A stretch of 64,000 nucleotides of DNA from Oscillospiraceae bacterium (lineage in GTDB: Bacteria > Bacillota > Clostridia > Oscillospirales > CAG-272): NCBI GenBank assembly GCA_015064585.1, contig SVRY01000004.1:1-64000 (forward strand), read 5' to 3'. Position 1 is the first letter of the stretch, and every line of letters begins with the position of its first letter. Both the position numbers and the translations under genes were made by a program. Positions 32,099-39,167 of this stretch are shown here, in pieces. The notes under the pieces are model-generated. The model was not told where the DNA came from. It ran no database searches and worked only from the letters and a program-made list of their open reading frames with translations.

Positions 32099-33214
32099 AT
32101 GGCTGGCTTAAAGTTTAACCACATTTACAAGAAATATCCCGGCGGCGTTACTGCCGTAAAAGACTTCTGTCTGGACGTAAAGGATAAGGAATTTATCATT
32201 TTCGTTGGTCCTTCCGGTTGCGGTAAGACCACTACTCTGCGTATGATCGCAGGTCTGGAAGAAATCACCGAAGGCGAACTGTGGATCGGCGATCGTCTGG
32301 TTAACGACGTTGCTCCTAAGGACAGAGACATTGCGATGGTGTTCCAGAACTACGCTCTGTACCCCCACATGACCGTATTTGATAACATGGCATTCGGTCT
32401 GAAACTGCGTAAGGTTAACAAGGAAGAAATCAAGCGCCGCGTTGAAGAAGCTGCTCGTATTCTGGACATTGAACACCTGCTCCAGAGACGTCCTAAGGCT
32501 CTGTCCGGCGGTCAGAAACAGCGTGTTGCTTTGGGACGTGCAATCGTTCGTGAGCCCGCAGTATTCCTGCTTGACGAACCTCTCTCCAACCTGGACGCTA
32601 AGCTTCGTGCAACCATGAGAACCGAGCTGACCAAGCTTCACAAGAAGCTCGAAACCACCTTTATCTACGTTACTCACGACCAGGTTGAAGCTATGACCAT
32701 GGCTACCCGTATCGTAGTTATGAAGGACGGTATCATCCAGCAGGTAGATACTCCTCAGAATCTGTACGACTTCCCTTGCAACATTTTCGTAGCAGGCTTT
32801 ATCGGAACTCCTCAAATGAACTTCGTAAACTGCCGTCTGGTTGGCAAGAACGGCGATGTATATCTGAACTTTGGCGAAAACATGCTGAAGTTGCCTGCAG
32901 ATAAGGCAAATGCTGCTGAATTAAAGGATTATATCGGCAAAGAAGTTATCGCAGGTATCCGTCCTGAGCTGGTACATGACGATGATGCATTCCTGAACAG
33001 CAATCCCGAACTGGTTGTTCCTGCTCACGTAGATGTAACCGAATTGATGGGTGCTGAAATCTATATCTATTTCTCCTGTGGCGAAGATCAGAACATGGTT
33101 GCTCGTGTTTCTTCTCGTTCCACTGTTAAGCCTGATACCGATATCAAGGTTGGCGTGGATACCACTCGTGTGCACATCTTTGATAAAGATACCGAAAGAT
33201 GCATCATTCACTAA
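32099..33214 (+). CDS. msmK: Carbohydrate ABC importer ATPase (MsmK/UgpC type)
   Basis: 371 residues. Walker A is GPSGCGKTT, the ABC signature is LSGGQKQRVALGRAIV, Walker B is VFLLDEPLSNLD, and the H-loop is YVTHD. A C-terminal MalK-type TOBE/OB region (about 240-371) follows. Orphan ATPases of this type (MsmX/MsmK) energise several sugar importers whose operons lack an ATPase. No permease or binding protein adjoins it. The two permease pairs at 42.5-53.5 kb have none, so this gene is a candidate partner. Strong Shine-Dalgarno AAGGAGG; codon usage suggests high expression. Confidence 0.94.
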   Translation: MAGLKFNHIYKKYPGGVTAVKDFCLDVKDKEFIIFVGPSGCGKTTTLRMIAGLEEITEGELWIGDRLVNDVAPKDRDIAMVFQNYALYPHMTVFDNMAFGLKLRKVNKEEIKRRVEEAARILDIEHLLQRRPKALSGGQKQRVALGRAIVREPAVFLLDEPLSNLDAKLRATMRTELTKLHKKLETTFIYVTHDQVEAMTMATRIVVMKDGIIQQVDTPQNLYDFPCNIFVAGFIGTPQMNFVNCRLVGKNGDVYLNFGENMLKLPADKANAAELKDYIGKEVIAGIRPELVHDDDAFLNSNPELVVPAHVDVTELMGAEIYIYFSCGEDQNMVARVSSRSTVKPDTDIKVGVDTTRVHIFDKDTERCIIH

Positions 33215-33223
33215 GCTAAATCG

Positions 33224-33253
33224 AAAAGCCGCGGCATTGCCGCGGCTTTTTTT
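33224..33253 (+). terminator. Terminator of the ATPase gene
   Basis: aaaagccgcgg / ccgcggctttt with a 5-nt loop and a T run. Confidence 0.9.
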
Positions 33254-33306
33254 GGTTGGGTAGGGTGTGATGAGAGACCTAAACGGTCATCTCTTTTTAT
33301 TATACT

Positions 33307-34302
33307 TTATTCTTGTTTGAGGGGACGTAACATCAATGCTTTGATTTCTTCGGAGGGAAGGGCATTGCAATATAAGACGCGATAGAGGGATTCTACCAAC
33401 GGCATTTCAAAATCGCAGTTTTTCAGGTCTTCATAAATAACTTTGCAGCTATTCACACCTTCTACAGTGGTCTGGTTGTTTTTCAAAAAGGCAGCGGCGT
33501 CATTTGCCTGCCCAATGGCAAGTCCTGCGCGGTAGTTACGGGAATGAATGCTGAAACAGGTCACTACCAAGTCGCCAAGACCGGTCAGTCCGTAATAGGT
33601 TTCCGGCTTGCCGCCTTTGGAGATGCCGTAGCGTGCCATTTCCAGCAGTCCTCTGTCGACAAGAGCGGCTTTGGCATTGTCGCCGTAGCCCTGACCTACC
33701 AGAATGCCGGATGCGATAGCAATGACGTTTTTTACAGCTGCACCGTATTCAGCACCTATTTCATCTGTATTGGAATAAAGGCGCATGTAACTATTGGAAA
33801 ACAGCGTGCGCACTTCATTGGCAACTTCAATATCCAAAGAAACGGCACACACCGAGGTCAGCATGCGTTGAATTACTTCTTCAGCGTGGCTCGGACCGAT
33901 AATGGAGGCAACTGTACGGTGAGGGCGGTCTTTCAATACGTCGCGCATAGTGTCTGTAATGCGGCAGTTCTTTTCCCAGTCAAAGCCCTTGGCTGCATTG
34001 ATAATAAGCGCGTTCTCTCCAATAAAAGGACTTCCTTTGGCAAGGGCAGAACGAATGAATTTGGTGGGCACTGCAATTACAACAGCTTCTGCGCCTTCGG
34101 TTGCCAAACGGATATTGTCGGTCGCTCGCAAACCTTCGGCAATGGGAAGATCTCCAAAATAGCGGCTGTTGCGGTGGTTTTCGTTGATGTCTCTGATTTC
34201 GTTGATGTCGACGCCGTATAAGATAACATCATGGCCATTGTCAAGCAGGACCTGAGCCAGAGCGGTGCCCCAGCTTCCTGTTCCGTAAACAGTAACTTTC
34301 AT
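33307..34302 (-). CDS. gpsA: NAD(P)-dependent glycerol-3-phosphate dehydrogenase
   Basis: Makes sn-glycerol-3-phosphate from dihydroxyacetone phosphate for phospholipid synthesis. 331 residues, standard. The Rossmann motif is GTGSWGTALA (7-16), with the catalytic lysine region LIINAAKGFDW and GPSHAEEV, AVKNVIAIASG and LTGLGDLVVTCFS as family blocks. Its start overlaps the stop of the DMT transporter gene by 4 nt, so the two are coupled. This is an unusual pairing; gpsA more often follows der or plsY. Confidence 0.96.
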   Translation of the reverse strand: MKVTVYGTGSWGTALAQVLLDNGHDVILYGVDINEIRDINENHRNSRYFGDLPIAEGLRATDNIRLATEGAEAVVIAVPTKFIRSALAKGSPFIGENALIINAAKGFDWEKNCRITDTMRDVLKDRPHRTVASIIGPSHAEEVIQRMLTSVCAVSLDIEVANEVRTLFSNSYMRLYSNTDEIGAEYGAAVKNVIAIASGILVGQGYGDNAKAALVDRGLLEMARYGISKGGKPETYYGLTGLGDLVVTCFSIHSRNYRAGLAIGQANDAAAFLKNNQTTVEGVNSCKVIYEDLKNCDFEMPLVESLYRVLYCNALPSEEIKALMLRPLKQE

Positions 34303-35219
34303 TTTTCAGTACTCCTTAAAGGTATTTGTGCCAGCAAAACGCCGACAAACATAAGTAAGCATCCAACAAGTTCGATGCCGCTTATGGGAATTGGCTGTTT
34401 TTTGAGTAAAGCCACAACCGTGTCCGACAGCAGTGCAAATACTGACTCAAGGCTCATAAGAATTGTGGCAACGGTAGGTGGGCAATCTTTTTGTCCGAAA
34501 ATTTGCAGAGTATAGCCCAGTGCGGAACTGACAAGACCCGCATATAAAACAGAATAAAGGGCTTTTTGGGGGAATAAGGTTACGGGGGGGTCAAAGACCA
34601 GGGCTAAAATCAAAGAGAGTGTTCCGCAAACAAAAAACTGTACACAAGACAGCTGAATGCCGTTAAGATCACCGGCGTAGCGGTCAATGATTAAAATGTG
34701 GATTGCAAAGCAGAACCCGCAGCATGCAGTAATGAAATCGCCGATGCCGAAACTGCCGCTTTGGATGACCCCGCAGAGTAAAAATAGGCCGATAAGTGAA
34801 AATATACTGCCAAGGATGGTCTTGAATTCGGGAGAGCGGCGGAAAATAAGGAAATTGAGCAGTGGAACAAACACCAGATATAGTGCTGTCAGAAATCCTG
34901 CTTTCCCTGCGCCGGTACCAAGGGTCATTCCGTATTGTTGGCAGGCGGAAGCAACTGTAAGAGCAATGCCACAAAACAGTCCTACGACAAGCAGCCGTTT
35001 GAGGGGTGTTTTTTGTTTGGCAGTAATGTCATCCCGCTTTGTCAGCGAAAAAGGCAATGAGAGTATGAGCAGTGCAAAACTGCCCACAAAGGACCGCGCG
35101 GCAAGAAACGAGAAAGGAGCAATGCTTTTGGTGGCACTGCTTTGCGCTACAAAGGTGGATCCCCAAACAAATGCGCACAGCAACAGTAAGAAAGATGCTC
35201 GTAATTGTTTTCTATTCAT
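34299..35219 (-). CDS. EamA/DMT-family permease
   Basis: 306 residues with about ten hydrophobic segments in two repeats, the EamA (drug/metabolite transporter) layout. Recognisable parts are FVWGSTFVAQ in the first helix, AGFLTALYLVFVPLLNF and ALGYTLQIFGQKDCPPTVAT. These proteins export metabolites, often amino acids, or take up various small molecules; the substrate is not evident. It has its own strong promoter and is coupled to gpsA downstream. Confidence 0.88.
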   Translation of the reverse strand: MNRKQLRASFLLLLCAFVWGSTFVAQSSATKSIAPFSFLAARSFVGSFALLILSLPFSLTKRDDITAKQKTPLKRLLVVGLFCGIALTVASACQQYGMTLGTGAGKAGFLTALYLVFVPLLNFLIFRRSPEFKTILGSIFSLIGLFLLCGVIQSGSFGIGDFITACCGFCFAIHILIIDRYAGDLNGIQLSCVQFFVCGTLSLILALVFDPPVTLFPQKALYSVLYAGLVSSALGYTLQIFGQKDCPPTVATILMSLESVFALLSDTVVALLKKQPIPISGIELVGCLLMFVGVLLAQIPLRSTEK

Positions 35220-35251
35220 ATATATCCGAGAAATTTGTGTATTCTTATCCT

Positions 35252-35280
35252 ATTATACAATAATACACATTAAAAGTCAA
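35252..35280 (-). promoter_or_regulatory. Promoter of the DMT-gpsA unit
   Basis: On the minus strand, TTGACT and TATAAT with a 17-nt spacer. The -35 abuts the alaA terminator hairpin. Confidence 0.8.
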
Positions 35281-35308
35281 GAGGCTTTGCGCATTGCAAA
35301 ACCTCTTG
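35278..35308 (-). terminator. Terminator hairpin after the alanine transaminase gene
   Basis: On the minus strand, caagaggttttgca / cgcaaagcctcttg form a stem with a mismatch; the tail (acttttaat) is short. It lies 32 bp after the stop. Confidence 0.65.
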
Positions 35309-35339
35309 AAAGAATATATTGGAAATAATTATTAATAAA

Positions 35340-36563
35340 TTATTTTTTGTGTTCTGCAATAAAGTCGGCAAGGCGGGAAACGGCGGTTTGCAGTATGCTT
35401 GTTTGCGCTAAGTATACGATGCGTACATGATCGTTTCCTGCACGGTGGAATCCGCTTCCCGGGACGAGCTGTACTTTTTTCTCCCGCAAGAGATCCATGG
35501 CAAATTGCTCGTCACTTTCGTAACCGAGAGCTTTCATATTTATTTTGGGAAAAACATAGAAAGCTGCCTTGGGTTTTACTACGCTGACACAGTCTAATTC
35601 GTTTAGTTTTTTCCAAATGACTTCGCGCTGTTCATATATTCTTCCGCCCGGCAAATACAGAGCCCGGGTGGCGAAAGGATCTGCCAGTGCGTCTGCAATG
35701 ATGGTTTGTGCCGGTACATTGGAGCACAGACGCATGGATGCAAGCGTGCGGAATCCGTCAATGTAATCTTTGGCGCTTTCGACAGCGCCGCTGAAGCAGA
35801 CCCATCCGCATCTGAAACCGCAAATCATATGGGATTTGGAGAGACCGTTGAACGTGATGGTTAAAAGATCGGGGGAAAGAGAAGCTACGGAAATATGTTC
35901 AGAGTCATCCATGAGCAGTCTGTCATAAATTTCATCTACGATCAAAATCAGTTGATGCTCTCTTGCCACTTGTACAATTTGCTCCAGCACTTCTTTGGGG
36001 TAAACGGCTCCGGTGGGATTGTTGGGATTGATTACAAGAATGGCTCGTGTGCGATTGGTGATCTTGCGGCGCATATCGGCAATATCCGGATACCAATTGG
36101 CATTCTCGTCCAGTAAATAGTGAACAGGTTTTCCTCCCGAAAATGCGGTAGCAGCAGTCCATAAAGGATAGTCGGGGGAGGGCAGGAGAACTTCATCTCC
36201 CACGTTAAGAAGTGCTTGCAATGCCATGACGATCAGTTCGCTGGCACCGTTTCCGGTATAGACATAATGCTCGGAAATCTCTACTCCTTTTTTACGGTAA
36301 TATTCTACAATGGCTTGACGCGCCTTGGGAAGCCCCGAAGAATCCGAGTACCCTTGTGCATTGCGCAGTCTGTCGGCAAGATTGTTGATGAGATGTGAGG
36401 GGGCTTCGAATGCAAACGGCGCAGGGTTCCCGATGTTTAAGGCGATGATGTCTTCGCCAAGAGAACGCATGCGGTTTGCTTCGTCAAGCAAAGGTCCGCG
36501 GATTTGATACTCAACGTTATTTAATTTGTCTGCGCGGATGATGGATTTGGGATTGGTTTTCAT
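35340..36563 (-). CDS. alaA: Alanine transaminase (AlaA-like, class I aminotransferase)
   Basis: 407 residues from ATG 36563 (the first ATG at 36569 is almost on the ribosome site AAAGGA). It follows E. coli AlaA closely: YQIRGPLLDEANRM, LNIGNPAPFAFEAP, LLPSPDYPLWTAA, ILVINPNNPTGAVYPKE, and the PLP lysine in TFNGLSKSHMICGFR (about residue 247). AlaA transfers the glutamate amino group to pyruvate to form alanine. A T-box leader whose specifier reads GCA (Ala) lies upstream, in agreement with this role. Some homologues also act on valine. Confidence 0.9.
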   Translation of the reverse strand: MKTNPKSIIRADKLNNVEYQIRGPLLDEANRMRSLGEDIIALNIGNPAPFAFEAPSHLINNLADRLRNAQGYSDSSGLPKARQAIVEYYRKKGVEISEHYVYTGNGASELIVMALQALLNVGDEVLLPSPDYPLWTAATAFSGGKPVHYLLDENANWYPDIADMRRKITNRTRAILVINPNNPTGAVYPKEVLEQIVQVAREHQLILIVDEIYDRLLMDDSEHISVASLSPDLLTITFNGLSKSHMICGFRCGWVCFSGAVESAKDYIDGFRTLASMRLCSNVPAQTIIADALADPFATRALYLPGGRIYEQREVIWKKLNELDCVSVVKPKAAFYVFPKINMKALGYESDEQFAMDLLREKKVQLVPGSGFHRAGNDHVRIVYLAQTSILQTAVSRLADFIAEHKK

Positions 36564-36596
36564 AGACATTTCCTTTCTTGGCAGAATGCAGAGGGA

Positions 36597-36850
36597 TAAA
36601 AAAGCCCTGAGCCATATTGGCTCAGGGCGAATAAATCCGCGTTACCACCTGAATTCAGTGAAACTGCACTCTGCATAGTACTATCATACTATTCTCCCTG
36701 TAACGGAGGAGATCCGGTTTACCCTACTGAGATACTGTTCGGGCAACGGCTCCAAGACTGCTTCCATATTCTTTTCCCGAGGGGCTTCCACCGTCCCCCT
36801 CTCTCTATGCGGTTTGGAATATGTACTCCTTCTTTTCATAGCCTTTACTA
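36597..36850 (-). promoter_or_regulatory. T-box riboswitch upstream of alaA, specifier GCA (Ala)
   Basis: On the minus strand the antiterminator core aggtggtaacgcgg precedes a terminator, gccctgagcc / ggctcagggc plus TTTTTT (36597-36629). Stem I can be folded by hand. ggct (36844 region) pairs with agcc, aaga with tctt, and catattc with gaatatg. This leaves a specifier loop GAAGCAG containing GCA at 36759-36761, an alanine codon followed by a purine as the rule requires. The overlapping AGC (Ser) is the alternative. Low charging of tRNA-Ala should switch the transaminase on. Confidence 0.88.
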
Positions 36851-36856
36851 TATATT

Positions 36857-36885
36857 ATTATACTATGATAAATTTGAATTGTCAA
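36857..36885 (-). promoter_or_regulatory. Promoter of the alaA T-box transcript
   Basis: On the minus strand, perfect TTGACA and TATAAT with a 17-nt spacer. Confidence 0.9.
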
Positions 36886-36942
36886 TGCCTTTTTTGATTT
36901 TTTGGGTGAATATCACAATAATCAAGCGGAAACCTATTCTGT

Positions 36943-37533
36943 TTATTGATTATTTGCCTGCATTTCATCAATGGTCATGCCAAAACAGGGCAAAAGGTGT
37001 TGTATGAACCAATCCAGTTCTTCGCAATGCATATCAGAAAGTGATTTGGCAGTGGCGTTTTTGGCGGATAAAAATTCGGTGTTCCCGCATTTTTCTTCTT
37101 CTACGCATTTGATATAAGCGGTTAACTTGTCGGCAGCTTTGATCAATTTGTGTTCTTCTGCTTTTCCGCCGCTGAAAATTTCTTGGTAGCTTGCTCTGAG
37201 CGGATCGGGGAGTTTTGACAAGAGTGTTTGAATCGCCTGATCTTCAATGTGTTTGTAGCTTTCGCGGGTGTTTCGATCGAAGTATTTGACAGGGGTGGGA
37301 AGATCTCCTGTATATACTTCCGGCACATCATGGAAGAGTGCCAGAGTGGCAATGCGGTCGGGATCATGGCTTTTTTGAAAGTATTCGTTTCCAATGACCG
37401 CCAGGGCATGCGCCAAGACGGCGGTTTCCATTGCGTGTTCGGAAAGATTCTCGGACAGTGTATTGCGCATCAATCCCCAGCGCCGGATATATTTTTGACG
37501 GAAGACCAGGGCAAAAAAACTGTAGTTGTCCAT
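36943..37533 (-). CDS. yfbR: 5'-deoxynucleotidase, YfbR family
   Basis: 196 residues from ATG 37533 (MDNYSFFALVF), with AGGAGG 9 nt upstream; the track's first 36 residues are leader. HD-domain phosphohydrolase matching E. coli YfbR: RRWGLMRNTLSENLSEHAME (first His), LFHDVPEVYTGDLPTPVKYF (the HD pair), and later KAADKLTAYIKCVEE. It dephosphorylates deoxyribonucleoside 5'-monophosphates and thus tunes dNTP pools. It is divergent from thyX, with about 160 bp and two strong promoters between them, a sensible pairing for thymidylate balance. Confidence 0.93.
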   Translation of the reverse strand: MDNYSFFALVFRQKYIRRWGLMRNTLSENLSEHAMETAVLAHALAVIGNEYFQKSHDPDRIATLALFHDVPEVYTGDLPTPVKYFDRNTRESYKHIEDQAIQTLLSKLPDPLRASYQEIFSGGKAEEHKLIKAADKLTAYIKCVEEEKCGNTEFLSAKNATAKSLSDMHCEELDWFIQHLLPCFGMTIDEMQANNQ

Positions 37534-37581
37534 TTTGACACCTCCTAATATGTGTTGAAAATAAACGATGGAGTTGTAGAG

Positions 37582-37610
37582 ATTATAGCAAAACAATCTA
37601 TCATTGTCAA
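37582..37610 (-). promoter_or_regulatory. Promoter of yfbR
   Basis: On the minus strand, perfect TTGACA and TATAAT with a 17-nt spacer. Confidence 0.9.
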
Positions 37611-37630
37611 GCGCAAACCCAAACAAAGGC

Positions 37631-37659
37631 TTGACAAGCATTATGAAATAGTGTACAAT
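37631..37659 (+). promoter_or_regulatory. Promoter of thyX
   Basis: TTGACA and TACAAT with a 17-nt spacer; back-to-back with the yfbR promoter, 20 bp between the -35 boxes. Confidence 0.9.
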
Positions 37660-37691
37660 AAAAAAGATGATATATGATCGGGGGAGAACTT

Positions 37692-38456
37692 ATGAAAGTA
37701 GAATTGCTTGCTTACACGCCGAATGCGGATAAATTGGTGGCTGCCGCTGCTAAGCTTTGTTATGCCCAAAGTGATATCGATTCACTGCTGGACAATCTCA
37801 CTCCCGAAAAGACCGAGGCTTTCTTGGATAAGCTGATGGCTCTGGGGCATGAAAGCCCGGTGGAGCATGCCAGCTTTACTTTTGGTATTGAAGGTGTATC
37901 GCGCACATTGCTTGCGCAGTTGACTCGTCACAGATTGGCATCTTTTTCTGTTCAGAGTCAGAGATATGTTTCTAAATCCGGTTTTTCCTATATTGTGCCT
38001 CCCGAAATTGAAAACTGTCCGCAGGCCAGGGAATTGTATTTGGCTGCCATGCGCCGCAATGCTGAAGATTATGATGCTATCCGTAATCTTTTGATCGATA
38101 AACATAAGTCGGCTTACATGGCAGAAGGAAAAGATGAAAAACAGGCACTGGCGCTGGCGGAAAAGAAGGCGAATGAAGATGCTCGCTTTGTTTTGCCCGG
38201 AGCGTGTGATACCAGAATCATCATGACCATGAATACCAGATCCTTATATAATTTCTTTAAACTTCGTTGCTGTAACCGTGCGCAGTGGGAAATATGCGAA
38301 ATGGCATGGCAAATGTTGGCGTTGGTTCGTGAAGTAAGTCCGCTGCTGTTTAGAAATGCGGGACCTGCTTGTGTACGTAAAGGGTGCTCTGAAGGAGCAA
38401 TGTCATGCGGAAAAGCTTTGGAAGTCAGAGCGCGTCACCAAGCACTAAATAATTGA
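37692..38456 (+). CDS. thyX: FAD-dependent thymidylate synthase ThyX
   Basis: 254 residues from ATG 37692 (MKVELLAYTP), with GGGGAG 6 nt upstream. The signature RHRLASFSVQSQRY (about residue 76) fits the ThyX RHRxxxxxxxS motif that binds dUMP and flavin. EHASFTF and CNRAQWEICEMAW are further family blocks. ThyX methylates dUMP using methylene-THF and reduced FAD, producing THF rather than DHF. The methylene-THF could come from the glycine cleavage system in this window. A serine/glycine one-carbon link is thus likely but indirect. Confidence 0.96.
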   Translation: MKVELLAYTPNADKLVAAAAKLCYAQSDIDSLLDNLTPEKTEAFLDKLMALGHESPVEHASFTFGIEGVSRTLLAQLTRHRLASFSVQSQRYVSKSGFSYIVPPEIENCPQARELYLAAMRRNAEDYDAIRNLLIDKHKSAYMAEGKDEKQALALAEKKANEDARFVLPGACDTRIIMTMNTRSLYNFFKLRCCNRAQWEICEMAWQMLALVREVSPLLFRNAGPACVRKGCSEGAMSCGKALEVRARHQALNN

Positions 38457-38463
38457 ATAATTT

Positions 38464-38504
38464 AAAAAAGTCAATTGGCATCTTGCTCGTTGGCTTTTTG
38501 TTTT
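38464..38504 (+). terminator. Terminator of thyX
   Basis: aaaaagtcaa / ttggcttttt (one G-U pair) with a 15-nt loop, then TTTTG. Confidence 0.65.
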
Positions 38505-38940
38505 GTAGCGGACAGTGAAAAAACGTGGCGATTTTTGTGTGGCTGTTGTGCGTAAAGTGTGCAAAAAAAGGCAGTGTGTGAATAATATATGTCGCAGAAT
38601 GCCAAGGCGTTTTTTGGTGTAGAAAATTGATGCTTAAAATTGTGCAAAATCACCAAAATAAAAGATGTGGAAAATATGAACAAAAAGCAAGATAAAAAGC
38701 CGGGTTGTATGGTTTAGGATTAAGAAACAAATTTTATTTTATTAAAAAGCAATGTAACAAGTCAATTGTCAGTTGTAATTGCAAATAAATAGTTAATAAC
38801 ATTAACACACTGAGCAACACATCGACGGCGTACGCGCGATACACGTGGAAGGGTGTAAAGCTATGGCAGGGACAGATGATTTGCAAAATAAGAATAGTTC
38901 CTAAAAATAAGAATTCTTTGGAATTATATGCAAAATTCCC
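38505..38940. other. AT-rich gene-free stretch upstream of the DUF5696 operon
   Basis: No credible coding frame, tRNA or known RNA is seen. Short palindromes occur (gaattc near 38910; gcgtacgc near 38830). It could hold operator sites for the operon that follows, but nothing matches a consensus I can name. No obvious CcpA cre site was found. Confidence 0.5.
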
Positions 38941-38944
38941 GACC

Positions 38945-38973
38945 TTGACTTTTTGCTTTTATTATGATAAGAT
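38945..38973 (+). promoter_or_regulatory. Promoter of the solute-binding/DUF5696 operon
   Basis: TTGACT and TAAGAT with a 17-nt spacer, giving a leader of about 185 nt. Confidence 0.7.
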
Positions 38974-38984
38974 AGAACCATCCA

Positions 38985-39160
38985 AAAAAAGAAGTGTTTC
39001 CTGCCCTGTAAAAATGGCAGGGATTGTCTTCTTTGAAGCTGTTTCGGGCGGCTGCCGATCGGAGCCCGAACGGGACGTGATCCCGAAAGAAGCCACTGTC
39101 TGTGGAACCATTTCGCTTTTATGTTCTGCCGGGTGGATCGGTTGAAATCAAATGGGAGGA
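38985..39160 (+). promoter_or_regulatory. Structured 5' leader with three hairpins
   Basis: Hairpin A (38991-39031) has cctgcc / ggcagg inside gaag / cttc. Hairpin B (39043-39070) has ttcgggc / gcccgaa. Hairpin C (39071-39085) has cggga / tcccg and is contiguous with B. None has a T run, so simple attenuation is not obvious. It does not match any riboswitch class I can recognise by eye. Confidence 0.55.
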
Positions 39161-39167
39161 ACATTTT

